Origin: Ochromonadaceae sp. CCMP2298
Lineage: Eukaryota > Sar > Synurophyceae > Ochromonadales > Ochromonadaceae
Length of the DNA: 29,786 nucleotides
Direction of reading: 5' to 3'
Assembly (NCBI GenBank): GCA_026770595.1
Contig: MU633684.1
Location: 1 to 29,786 of the forward strand
A program made the translations under genes and the position numbers. Below the pieces are notes generated by a model, which did no database searches, was not told the DNA's origin, and saw nothing but the letters and a program-made list of their open reading frames with translations. This document shows, one piece after another, positions 1 through 9,800 of this stretch; within the stretch, counting starts at the first letter, position 1; the number at the start of each line of letters is the position of its first letter.

Positions 1-232
1 ATACACTATACACTATACACTATACACTATACACTATACACTATACACTATACACTATACACTATACACTATACACTATACACTATACACTATACTCTAT
101 ACTCTATACTCTATGCGCTATACATTATGCACTATGTATTATGCACTATAAACACTATACATTATACACTATACATTTTGCACTATGCACTATGCACTAC
201 CCCCTATGCACTATACACCGCCCACTATGCAC
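1..232. repeat. Heptamer minisatellite (ATACACT)n
   Basis: Thirteen perfect head-to-tail copies of ATACACT occupy 1-91. Three ATACTCT copies follow (92-112), then progressively degenerate 7-base units (ATGCACT, ATACATT, ATGTATT and others) to about 232. The array runs off the left edge, so its full size is unknown. It lies inside the third intron of the PDS5 gene. Read on the minus strand, units of the AGTGCAT/AGTGTAT type begin immediately inside the 5' splice site. Confidence 0.95.
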
Positions 233-236
233 TTAC

Positions 237-1514
237 CTAGAATAGACTTCTGGAGTGTGGGGTTGTTTGCGGCTATAGCTCCGGCCGTTCCTGTCACGAG
301 GAGGCGCACATCAGCCGACACGTCGCTGGCTCTGCCCAGGTAGTCTCGAAAATTGCGGCTGAAGTCCACAGCGTACTGCGCCTGCTTGGATGCGAACAGC
401 TTGCCCACTATCTCCGTCGTCGGAATTCTAACCTCCTCATCCTCGTTCCTCAGCTGTACGCAGAGGTTGGGCAAGATGTTGTTGAGGAGTCCCGGGCTTA
501 TGCGGTGCAGCTCGTAGATGAGGGGGTAGACGTTGTCGACGATACTGTCGCTGCACTGGATCTGGCTCGCCTGTGTGATGATGGGGTTGACCATCGCGCT
601 GATGGCAGGCAGCACTTCGCCGGCTGTGTCCCGTAGGACGTTAACTGCCAGATCATACTGCGCGGGGTGGCTGGTCTTGTTCTTGGGGAGAAGCGGCTGG
701 AGCAGCAACTCTAGCTGCACGTCTGATAGCCCATCGGACTAGGGGTCGGCGAGGGGTAAGGGGCGGTTGGAAGCGTCAGAGATGGGCAGGATCGCGGAGA
801 CGTACCTATATAGTAGAGCAGTAGGGCAGTACAGCAGCAGAGCAGCAGATATCAGGCATCACACACACACCGAATACTATCCCCTTACCTCTCGGATGCA
901 AGACTGCAGGACGCAAGCACCATTTCCTAGGACTGGTAATTAGGAAGAGGGGGGTATTATACATTGCGCGCGTGGTGGTATTTAAATAGTATGACGTATT
1001 TACCTTCTGGCGGATGGTCGGCATGCGCAGAGGACATTATCGTCTCAAACATAGACGTCACCACCTCCTCCGCACCGCTCACTCCGCTCTGTGCCAGCAT
1101 GACGGGAACCACGCAGGATTGCACTTGGGCTATGCTGTTGAGGATGTAGTACAGTTTGCTGGCATGCAGCTCGGAAAGCGTTTGAGTCGTGGCCATTGCT
1201 TTCAGCTGGTGTGCGATCGCCCTGAATACGCTCACTGTCTCCTCGGGACTGTACGGCGCATCGGGAGCAAAGACGCGCAGGATATCAACAAGGCAGCAGA
1301 CTGTCAATAGTTTCACCTCCTTGTCTTTGTGCTGCAGGAGGTCTTGGGCTACGAGCTGCTTCGCGGTGAACGATAATTCCTTGGGCTGGTCTCTTGCTTC
1401 TTGGCTGATATCGGACAGAGCGTTGTGCAGCTTGTCTAGGTGCTTGATGAGATCGCCTTTGCGACCGCTGACACGCATGATGCTCATGCCGAAGATGGAT
1501 GTCTTCGACGTCAT
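237..1514 (-). CDS. PDS5: PDS5-like cohesin-associated HEAT-repeat protein, 5' part
   Basis: PDS5 binds the cohesin ring in the nucleus and controls its loading, release and acetylation during sister-chromatid cohesion. Exons read from the sequence are 1004-1514 (ATG at 1514), 889-932 and 237-738, all with GT-AG borders and consistent phase. The gene continues off the left edge after the GTAAGT donor at 236. About 352 residues are visible, roughly the first quarter to third of a typical PDS5. Diagnostic pieces are the KEVKLLTVCCLVDILRVFAP segment with following APYS, and later the RLLVTGTAGAIAANNP helix, both in the N-terminal HEAT region. The 44-base middle exon is required: it fills exactly the gap between the flanking blocks when compared with animal PDS5. 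Its start is ambiguous between two AGs six bases apart. The ATG choice fits the family, whose N-terminus is short before the first helices. Identity is by remembered family resemblance, but is strong. Confidence 0.88.
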
Positions 1515-2102
1515 AGTGCTCAGGTCAGGCGGTCGGGATATCGACAGATGAGCAGATTGTTACAGCTGGTGGGACGTGCCTCGTGTAATTTTTAATGCAG
1601 CAGCCTTGCGCAGTTCTCAAACCGTCCGGATTAAATTCTCTCGACCTCAGGGAATCAATTCCAAAGGAGCTGAGAGATGGAGATGGAATGATTTGATTCG
1701 TGGAGAGATGGAACCAGAGGAACGGCTTCTGAGCAAAAGAGGCTGCCGTCATCCTGTACGGAGAAATTCAAATCGACAAGGGCTGGAGGGCCCGTTACAA
1801 ATGAAACTTCATTCGCCCGAGTTCTTATTAGGGAACAGGGGACTCTTGTATTATATTGTGTTGGAGTGTGTTAGACATGCTGGATGCGTTGGGCGTGTTG
1901 TGATGTGAGGAGGAGGCTGCTGAGATCTATTAGAGTTCCGGGAGTCAACGAAAGTTGTCGACAGGGATAAGAGCAGAGCACGAGCGTAGTACGGTCAGGA
2001 TTGAACAGTCGGCTCACGAGTCTGCCTCAAGGAGCACAGACCATCATCACGAGTCCATAGGAGAGCACAGCGCCACCGCCTGCAGAGGGAGAGGCTTTCG
2101 CG
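1515..2102. other. Intergenic region between divergent PDS5 and GNAT genes
   Basis: These 588 bases separate two start codons pointing apart, so both promoters and 5' leaders should lie here. Open frames on both strands (about 1576-1908 and 1525-1752) show no recognisable protein character. I see no TATA box or RNA gene that I would defend. Confidence 0.5.
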
Positions 2103-2691
2103 ATGGACTTGATTACTTGTGATGCGATTGATCTCAATGATGAGGCACAGTGCTCCGTGATGATGGCGCTGTTGGAGGTGTATTCGACAGATATCATGGG
2201 AGGTGGAGAGCGCTTGAAGGAGAATGTGAAGCAGAACCTGCCATCAGAGCTGCGCAAGCGATCGTTCGCAAAGGTCTTCGTGGCGAAGGTCGACGACGTT
2301 CCTGCCGGCCTTGCGATCACTTTCGAGGCATTCTCAACTTTCGCTTGCAAGCCTCTCATCAACATCCATGACCTGTGCGTAACGCCCACTATGCGACGTA
2401 AGGGCGTGGCAACGGCGATGCTCTTCGCAGGTATATGTTATAGGTATCACATATTAACATATGTGATAAGGATTCCGTTATGCACCTACTAACTAACCCT
2501 TGCTATCAACACTATCTGAATTATATCCTCCAGTGGAGCAGTACGCGAAATCAATCGGCTGCTGCAAGATCACGCTGGAGGTGCTGGAGGGCAACCATGC
2601 AGCGAAGAAGGCATACACTGGGTTTGGCTTTCAAAGTTACGAGCTAGACCCTGAGACAGGAGTTGCATTGTTTTGGGAGAAGAAAGTTTAA
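2103..2691 (+). CDS. GNAT-family N-acetyltransferase
   Basis: The product belongs to the acetyl-CoA-dependent GNAT superfamily; the substrate cannot be told. Two exons, 2103-2430 and 2534-2691, join across a 103-base GT-AG intron (phase 1) to give 161 residues. The acetyl-CoA-binding motif A is visible as DLCVTPTMRRKGVATAMLF (about residues 91-108), with the RRKGVA pyrophosphate loop. Motif B follows as KITLEVLEGNHAAKKAYTGF, then GF and YELDPETG. This C-terminal block is very like small soluble acetyltransferases common in bacteria. The intron shows that the gene is settled in a nuclear genome; ancient bacterial acquisition is possible but not shown. The first ATG at 2103 gives a full-length GNAT fold. 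The last 55 coding bases are duplicated at 4910-4970. Confidence 0.88.
2445..2468 (+). other. Perfect hairpin inside the GNAT intron
   Basis: Ten-base arms TATCACATAT and ATATGTGATA flank a TAAC loop. The structure starts 15 bases after the 5' splice site of the GNAT intron. Confidence 0.6.
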
Positions 2692-3241
2692 CGTGCGAAA
2701 AGCTAGTCGCTGACGTCTTGGCCCTCAGATTGCATCGCAGTACTGCAGCTCAACGCGTAAGTGCCTGCGTAGTCGCCATACATCCGGAAGGGGTTTGAAT
2801 GGGCTTCTATCTTGATGAGGAAGTCTCGAAGTTTGTAGTTATGAGCATTAGTACGGCCAATTGCTTTGTAGCTGTACCGATAGTGATACCCTATATCGCA
2901 CACTACTGGTAGTTCTGTATCCCCGCTAGAATAAGCAATCATTTAACCAAAAAGATTATGCATCCAGTTTAATTCTTAGGATGGATGCTTACTGCTTTAA
3001 AAGTAGCAGATGTGTGTCTAATCTTTGAGAGGAAACAGCAGAAGAGAGATAGTAAGTAGTACTGTTCCCAGGTTTTGCGAATGGCTGGGGTTTTAAAGGC
3101 GACGGCCCACTATTTTTGGGAGGACCCTTGCTCCAATAAGAACCTTCCGGCACATGATGAGCCTTGCGGCCCGCGTTGACCTTCCGAACAGACGTGACGC
3201 CACGGAGGTCTGTCAGATCTCATCTACTTCTCTCTGTGCAA
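2692..3241. other. Spacer between GNAT and HtrA-like genes
   Basis: This 550-base stretch is more AT-rich than the flanking exons. It holds a 79-codon minus-strand frame (2703-2942, listed separately) and the probable promoter of the HtrA-like gene. Nothing else recognisable was seen. Confidence 0.4.
2703..2942 (-). CDS. Hypothetical small protein (79 codons), doubtful
   Basis: An ATG-started frame of 79 codons ends 11 bases from the GNAT stop, in convergent orientation. I do not recognise the product. It has ordinary amino-acid variety (segments such as KLRDFLIKIEAHSNPF and GYHYRYSYKAIG), unlike the Arg/Ser-rich shadow frames elsewhere. It has no membrane segment and no domain I can name. 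An acceptor-like TTCTAG near 2930 means it could instead be the last exon of a longer gene. It could equally be chance, since the region is AT-rich. Confidence 0.2.
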   Translation of the reverse strand: MIAYSSGDTELPVVCDIGYHYRYSYKAIGRTNAHNYKLRDFLIKIEAHSNPFRMYGDYAGTYALSCSTAMQSEGQDVSD

Positions 3242-4831
3242 ATGCAAGCGGCCGTTCCGATGGCCTGGCGAGCGGCTATCTGCGCACTGTTGCTGCTTTC
3301 GTCGGTGGAGGGATTACGGTTGCTGACAAACATTCAGAATATGGTGGGCAACAGCGCGGGTGGGCTCTTCAAAACAGCAAGAAAGATAGCGGTAACGGCA
3401 CCTATGGTCACATCCTCGCTCTTGCCGTTCCGGTTCCCCGCAAAGGTGGCGGATGGGTATGGTGCAACGGTTGTGAAGGAGAAGCGTCTACCGAGCAGAG
3501 GCAAATCGTCCAAAACAATCCAGGGAGCTTCGCAAGATAGGAGCTTTCAGTTCGTTCGCAATGCCGTCAGACATGTTGGTCCATCTGTGGTGCGGATCGA
3601 TTGCGAGAGGGAGGTCTCACCTTTGATGTCTATATTCTCCGACACCCTCAAGGAAGGCGACGTGGTCAAGGTATCTGGTACTGGCATCATCGCCTCCGTT
3701 GACGGGTACATCCTCACCAATGCTCATGTGGTTGACCAAGCGAAGCGCGTCACCATCACGCTCTCCAACGGCCGCTCCTTCAAGGCGAGCGTGGTTGCCA
3801 GCGATGAATTTACTGACCTAGCTGTCATCAAGGCGGACGTCTCAGGGGAGAGTAGCTTCAGGTTAACAGTAGAGATTTCGTCCTCCCGCTTTCTCTTTTA
3901 TAAGTGATCAACCGTCTCGTCTCCGTCCCTTGCTGACCTACACTTCCTTTTCTCCCTCGTTCTCGCGCCCACAGACTGACCAAAGCCCCGTTTGGAGACT
4001 CCTCCCTTCTGCATGCGGGAGACTGGGTCATCGCTGTGGGCTGCCCTGTGGGCCTGGACTTCACTGTCACCCTGGGGGTGGTCTCCAGTCCCAAGCGATC
4101 TGCGGCAGAGGTGGGCGCGCCGCACTTGAAAGGTACGTTGTGCAGTCGCGCAGGCCATCTGTCATACGCTATACATACTTCATATGCCGTATGCGATATG
4201 TCTTCCGCTGATACCACTTCACCTTGATCTCTGCTCTCCGCTCTCTACAGGCAGTTACATTCAAACCGACGCAGCCTTGAATTCCGGAAACAGCGGCGGG
4301 CCCCTGGTGAATGACCTGGGGGAGGTGGTTGGCATCAACACCATGGTGCGGACCAACACAGAGGCCATTGGTTTCTCGATCCCCATCAATCGAGCAAACC
4401 AGATCTACGAGGTCTTGAAGACTGGGAAAAAACCCACCCACGCCTACTTCGGCATGGAGGTCGTGTCTCTCACACCGGATTTTGCGAAAATACACAACGA
4501 GGACCCGAACGCGCAGAGATTGCCAGAGGTGCATGGCGCACTGGTGCTGCGCGTGGTGCCTGGCTCGCCTGCTGATACGAGCGGGGTGAGGAAAAATGAC
4601 ATAATCATCTCGGTCAATGGGCATTCGGTGCTCAACTCTGACGACGCTGACGTATCGCTAGACAACTGCAGGCCGGGCAAGGGCAGTATCGTGCAGGTGG
4701 CTAGGGGGGAGACGGGCAGAAGGATCGACCTAGAGGCCATGCCCCAAGACCTGCATGTGCTCCTGGAAGAGCAGAAGAGAAAACAGCAATCAATGATCGT
4801 GATCAAACCGTCCGCCGGGGAGTGGGACTAG
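3242..4831 (+). CDS. HtrA/DegP-like serine protease with C-terminal PDZ domain
   Basis: This is an ATP-independent quality-control serine endopeptidase of the HtrA (S1C) family, probably organellar. Exons are 3242-3861, 3975-4132 and 4251-4831, separated by 113- and 118-base GT-AG introns, giving 452 residues. The catalytic triad is readable: His162 in TNAHVVDQ, Asp192 in [10 protein letters not shown] and Ser274 in NSGNSGGPL, with spacing typical of the family. The oligomer/activation loop segment [14 protein letters not shown] is present. One PDZ domain follows (about 325-430; [20 protein letters not shown]). The N-terminus has a hydrophobic stretch, [17 protein letters not shown], followed by about 90 basic and Ser-rich residues. 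That suggests a signal peptide plus transit-type leader, or mitochondrial import. Frame upstream of 3242 is open but lacks an ATG; the ATG at 3260 is an alternative start that keeps the signal sequence. Confidence 0.92.
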
Positions 4832-4909
4832 CTGTGGTCTGTCTGGTCTGCGTTAGGAGTTTGCAAGCGGACTGTGCTTCCTTCTGTCACACAAAATTTG
4901 TACATAGAA

Positions 4910-4970
4910 TACGAGCTAGACCTTGAGACAGGAGTTGCATTGTTTTGCGAGAAGAAAGTTTAATGTCCGA
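4910..4970 (+). repeat. Duplicated fragment of the GNAT gene 3' end
   Basis: Bases 4910-4970 match 2638-2698 at 57 of 61 positions by eye, at a constant offset of 2272. The matched part encodes the last ~17 residues of the GNAT protein, its TAA stop and a few bases beyond. It sits about 80 bases after the HtrA-like stop with no acetyltransferase body attached, so it is a fragment rather than a gene. Confidence 0.85.
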
Positions 4971-5005
4971 TATTTAAACAAATCATTCCGGTTATTATTG
5001 TACAA

Positions 5006-5578
5006 TTACTCATCCGGATCGGTAACCAGGGGTTTGTTGGGGTTGTTGTTGAGCAGCCAGTTGCCCAGCCACTCCACCGCGTCAACGCCCACCGGCTTGA
5101 CTTTGCATAACTCTACTAGTCCTGTGACTAGTACATCCTGGATGGACTCTGGGCAGTTGGGCATGGGAGCCTTCACCATCGCCTCCAGCTCGGCACCCGT
5201 GGCACGCTTCTTGATATTACTGATGTCCTCATTCGAGGACTGAAGCACGAAATCAGCCCCTTGCGGCACGATATCAATTGATTCGATTAGAGATGTCAGG
5301 CTGAGTATGTTTCTGGCGAACCCAGCGTGGGCGAGCTGTTTGTTGGTGGGGAAAAAGAACGAGACAGAGATTAGTTGCGGCTGTAAATCAGACTGGTCAA
5401 CACTTCAAGCGCCCTCTCTCACCTCCGCCTCGGAGATCGGAAGAATCAACTCCTTGCTCTTTTGCTGATCGTACGCATGAACAATAACACCAGAAGGCTC
5501 GATGTCGTAGATGCTCAGCAAGTAGGAGTTTCCGTCCGACAGCTTTTTACCGATGGTGAGCAACGATACTTTGTTCAT
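5006..5578 (-). CDS. Dpy-30-motif protein, possible flagellar component
   Basis: Two exons, 5423-5578 (ATG at 5578) and 5006-5335, join in phase 0 over an 87-base GT-AG intron to give 161 residues. Residues about 116-154 form a Dpy-30/RIIa-like dimerisation helix pair: DVLVTGLVELCKVKP, then AVEWLGNWLLNNNPNKP. Such motifs dock proteins onto amphipathic helices of anchoring proteins in radial spokes and in SET1/MLL complexes, and also cap ciliary kinases such as AK7 and NME5. The first ~60 residues (GNSYLLSIYDIEPSGVIVHA) look like beta strands, which I cannot assign to a family. A canonical short DPY30 subunit is unlikely given this N-terminal domain; a flagellar role is an inference, supported by its divergent neighbour. 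No membrane segment or signal peptide. Confidence 0.78.
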
Positions 5579-6031
5579 CTTGTTAGACTGAAGCAGAGAC
5601 GCGGCTCTTTTCGAGAATACAAGAGGGGGGGAAGCTCGACAGAGATGATTTCCAATAGACCGAGTCAGCCGCTCAATTTATGCCAACGGCAGACCAACTC
5701 CAAGGCAAGATGAGGAGATATGGGATGATCAGCTGAAGAATCGAGAGGAGATGAAAAGGTGCGACGGTTACGTGTTACGTATTAGGCGTGTTTATACTGC
5801 GTCTTTTGTGTTACGACGCCATTACTCGTTCAATTTCCAGGACCGTTTCATTCCAAACGAATCGGCGACTTGGCCAAGCCTCAGATCTTTCGCCTGCTGA
5901 TGATGTTGGCCGCTCATTTGACTGGAGGTTAAGCTGTGGGGCATAAACTCAAGCGCCGTGACAAACCCAGGGATCTGAAGCAGTTGGAGCTCGTTTTCCG
6001 CTCTCTCGCGCCCAGAGGGACACCGTCTGTC
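5579..6031. other. Divergent intergenic region between two predicted flagellar genes
   Basis: The 453 bases between the start codons of the Dpy-30-motif and CFAP107-like genes could act as a shared promoter. An acceptor-like pyrimidine run ending in GCCCAG at 6014 suggests a possible intron in the 5' leader of the plus-strand gene. No convincing X-box (RFX site) was found by eye. Confidence 0.4.
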
Positions 6032-6613
6032 ATGTTCAAGAAGAACCAGGGTCATGGCATCTGCGGAGCGAAGAACCTCTACTCCAGCACCGCAAAGCTT
6101 GGTAACTGGGTGGAGGACACAATAGGACAAGACCTCGTGGCGATGCCCGACAGAGTCTTGGTTGGGACGTACGAATGTAACTCCAGCTTTTCCTACCGCA
6201 ACCCTGCGGACCGGCAGGATGAACTGCCACCCATGCTGTTGAACATGCCATCCGCACAAGAACTGAAGGCCAAGAATAAGGAAGGCATGTCCTACTCACT
6301 CATTTTCGACCACGGTTTAAAGGAGATAACGCCAGAGGAGCGGCTGATAACCACTAACCAGCTCACCATTATGAGAAGGTCGAACACGAAAGAGGACCTC
6401 GGAAGCGACAAGCGGCTCATGCGTGTGCGCAGCAAGCAGGTGTTGGAGGACTTCAAGAGAGCCTCGACTATGACCTCGGAGGCGCGCACAATGAACGCGC
6501 ACTGTGACTTCCGGCCTGCCGCCGCACCCCAGCCAATGACGGGTCGCATGGACAAGCTGCCCAGGTGGCACAGGGTGCGGACGCTGACCTCCACAATCCC
6601 CGAGTTCCGCTAA
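6032..6613 (+). CDS. Candidate CFAP107-like axonemal microtubule inner protein
   Basis: The frame from the ATG at 6032 encodes 193 residues in one exon. The frame is open upstream to 5936 but without an ATG there; an upstream exon is possible. The start of the protein, NLYSSTAKLGNWVEDTIGQD, resembles the tyrosine-serine/GNW-(V/M)-E signature near the N-terminus of CFAP107 (human C1orf158), a small protein inside doublet microtubules. The length is also about right. The rest is soluble, rich in Arg, Met and Pro, with no membrane segments, coiled coil or enzyme motif. It ends in HRVRTLTSTIPEFR. The assignment rests on one remembered motif plus length and on its position next to a Dpy-30-motif gene. 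That it is a real gene is much surer than its name. Confidence 0.6.
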   Translation: MFKKNQGHGICGAKNLYSSTAKLGNWVEDTIGQDLVAMPDRVLVGTYECNSSFSYRNPADRQDELPPMLLNMPSAQELKAKNKEGMSYSLIFDHGLKEITPEERLITTNQLTIMRRSNTKEDLGSDKRLMRVRSKQVLEDFKRASTMTSEARTMNAHCDFRPAAAPQPMTGRMDKLPRWHRVRTLTSTIPEFR

Positions 6614-6862
6614 ATCTGTGTAGATAATGCGCCAGCTGGGGGCTCCGATGTGATGTGTTTATTTACCATTCTTTTAGATAAATTTGATGGCCACATGTAA
6701 GTACTAAGCTGATCACCGATCTCGTATAATACAGTGGGGATATCTACATAGTGTGGGGGGGTCTCTGGGTCCCTGGATGCTAGGAAGCGGGACCACGCAT
6801 CTGCACCCGCTAAGCCCGGCACCCTAGCACCCCTGCACCCTGGCTCTTAGCGCCCAGCATTC

Positions 6863-9800
6863 TCACTGCGGCAAAGGCAGGGAGATCCTCCAGAGGTCGT
6901 AGAAGTACATCATAATGCCCACGGGTTGCCCCACGATGGTGAATAGCAACCAAAAGATGGCGTTCCCCAAAAAAGCGTTGTCAAATCGCCTGAAAGCAGG
7001 GCGGGGGTGGGGGGATAAGGAGTGGGGGTGGGGGAAATTGGTTAGGATCGGTGGGTGACGGTAAGGGAAGTGGAGGGTAGAGGGCAGAGGAGGGGGGCGA
7101 ATGGGTGGGGGCGGTACTGTGGCAGAGCTTGTGCAGCAGATCGTATTTGCGGCGGATGTGCGGCTTACCGGTCAATGTATTTTGTGATGATGATCATGGG
7201 AGCTTGTCCCATCATGCCGAAAAACGCGTGACAAGCGATGTAGCGGAAAGGCACCGAAATGACCAGCTCGTGCATGGCAGCGGAGAAGGTAAAGACCAGC
7301 AGAGTGGCCAGGGTTTTGTTCGCGCCCATCCGCAGCAGCGGGTAGTCTGCGCAGGTACGGTCGGAGAGGGGTGGAGAGATGAGACATGAGAAACGAGACA
7401 TGAGAGGAGGGTGGGAAATGCAATGGAACTTAAGAGACAGAGTGGGAATAAACGAGTAGCATACACAGCTCATACAAAGCCCATAGCCCATCACGCAGCT
7501 TATCAGCTCGTAAATCGTCGAATACTCACAGAAGTGTCTCGTGATCCAGTGGTGCACGGGCATGTTCCAGGTGCGCCAGTACCCGTCTATCGTGCGCGCG
7601 TTCCACCACTCCTTGTAGAACTGACGGTCTCCGAATCTCGTCAATTCGGCCAACAAATTTAACCAAAGATGGAAATAGAAATAGAAGCCTAGGGATAAGG
7701 GGGGGAGATAAGATTAGATAATTGTCAGTTTAGAGGGGGTGGGGGGAATAAGTTCAAGGGGGGGTTAAGTACCTAGCAGCCAGACATAGGTGTTGGGGAT
7801 TGAGAGCTTGAGAAGCCTCTCGATGATCATCAGCACGTCGTAGTTCTGCATGGGTGCGAGAGAGATCTCCAGTGTGGGTACGATGTACTGCTCGCACGAG
7901 AACAGGATGATGCCCCCCACGAAGAGCAGACGCACGAGTATGAATGCCACGGCGGTCCAGCGGATCTTCTTGGAGCGGGGGTAGTTCAGCTGGTAGCACA
8001 AAGTGGGCGCCACCAGGAAGTAGCCAAGGTTCCGCGCCGTTAGGTTGGAGGGGTACAGGAGGAAGGGGGGCTGCAGGTCCTGGCATTCTGCCAGCATCAC
8101 TGCCATCGCGTCGTTCAAAGGCTTGGCGTTGTTGTCCATATTGTCGCACGAGCTGGTGCGGCTGGCAGGTGCGGGGGGCGTGCAGGCGCCAGAGCCGGCG
8201 CGACTGGTCCGACCGGCGCGACTGGCGTCCAGGTCGAGGCGCTTGCTCTTGCGGGCAGCCGTACGTAGGTCGCTGTTTGCGTGCGAGTATGAGATGAGTT
8301 TCATCCAGATGATCACGGACTGGAATAGGTACAGCATGTTGGAGAAGGGCTGCGCGTCGTTGGTCCACACGAAGTAGACCGGGAATACCAACGTGGCCGC
8401 GCTGAGCAGCACGCTCAGGCACAGCACGACGCTCTCGTGGGCCCGCCAGCGCCTCGAGGCTGCCCACAACTCGAGCAGGAAGCAGCCGCCCACAGAGAGG
8501 GTCCACTGCGAGATTGCGATGAGGGCGAACTGCAGGCGGGGCGAGTGGCGCACTGACTGGTTGAGCAGCGCTATGTCGGTCAGAGGGGGGGCTGCGAGCA
8601 TCCAGGAGAGCATCAGCATAGGCGAGGTGGCCTTGAAGCCGAAGCGTGTCAAGTTGTTGATGATCAGTTCCAGGTGCGATATGACGAGTATGATCACGCC
8701 CAGGTTGAAGAAGCCCCTGAAGTTGTGCTCGCCTGTGTCGGGTGAGAGCGGGCTGCTCTGCGCCTTCACGTGGAGAGGTTTGAAGCCTGGGAAGGCTTTG
8801 AATCCGCCCTTGCTGTGCTTACCCTTAACCTGGCCGATAGCGTGGGCAGTCTGGGGCGCAGAGGACGAGACAGAGGCAGAGGTAGGGGTCGCTGTGCTGT
8901 CGCTGTGGGGCGCAAGCCCGGCCAGCCTGCGTGCGAGGTTGTGCCGGGACTGGGACTTCATCAGCACCTTGGAGGCTGACTTGACCCTTTGCAGCATGGA
9001 GAAGGGCAGTGCTAGAGTGTTCTGCACACTCTCGTCCAGCATGTCGACGAGGTCGCCTGTGCTGCGTATAATGTGCGTGTGGCCCCAGTCCGCAGTCTCC
9101 CCCTCCTTCTTCTCACCCTGACCCTCCTTGTCCTCCTTGAGAGGCACGTGCTCCATCACCACCTCGATAGGGTCGAACTCAGCTCCGTCTGCCCTCCACA
9201 CCGATTGCTCCCCGTGCTCCCCGTGCTCCCCCTGAACCTGCTCCAACCCGTCCACAGTGTCAGGTGGGGAGGCCAGCAGCGGTACGGGACGGATAACGTC
9301 GAGGGAGTCGGGTGTCTCCCCAGGGGTGTCCAGGCTGCAGCCCTGCTGGAGCATGTCGATCCACAGAGCAGCCTCCGCCGCGCTCTCAGATGACACGCGC
9401 AAAAGCAGCAGCCCGTCCTCTCCGTCGTCAGAGCCGCTGTCGGCACCCAGGTACACACTGGAGGTACAATATTGACGGCATTAGTGACATCGGAAATTAG
9501 GAGTGGGAATAGAGATGTCTCTTACCTGAATGTGTTGTAGATGCCGCCCTTCTTTGTGCCCTCGTCGCGCACGAAGCAGTTGGAGAGGTCGATGGTGCGG
9601 CGGGGGCGGTTCTCCGACTCCGACGTGTAGTAAGAGAGGCGGTTACCCTGCAGCACGAAGTACCGCAGTCCCCACTTCGCCGCGAAGAATATTTCCCTCT
9701 CGCGCCACTTGTAGAGGCAGCCCTTCTTCTGCACGCCTAAGGTGAGCTCGTCCAGCTCTATGTTGATCCGCTCCACTTCCTTCTCCAGGGCCGCATTTTG

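Noticed and set aside
1-232. Heptamer array considered as a CRISPR or telomeric repeat
   Set aside because: There are no spacers, and the unit ATACACT is not a known telomere type; it lies inside an intron of a split gene.
1576-1908. 110-codon plus-strand frame in the PDS5-GNAT spacer
   Set aside because: No recognisable motif, Arg-rich composition, and the region must hold two promoters; chance is the simplest reading.
5740-5800. Possible X-box (RFX site) between the two flagellar candidates
   Set aside because: GTTACGTGTTACG-like bases are present, but the two half-sites do not match the RFX consensus.
8393-9121. 242-codon plus-strand frame opposite DGAT1
   Set aside because: It overlaps the PH-DGAT1 linker and membrane region antisense, has no family features and biased composition.
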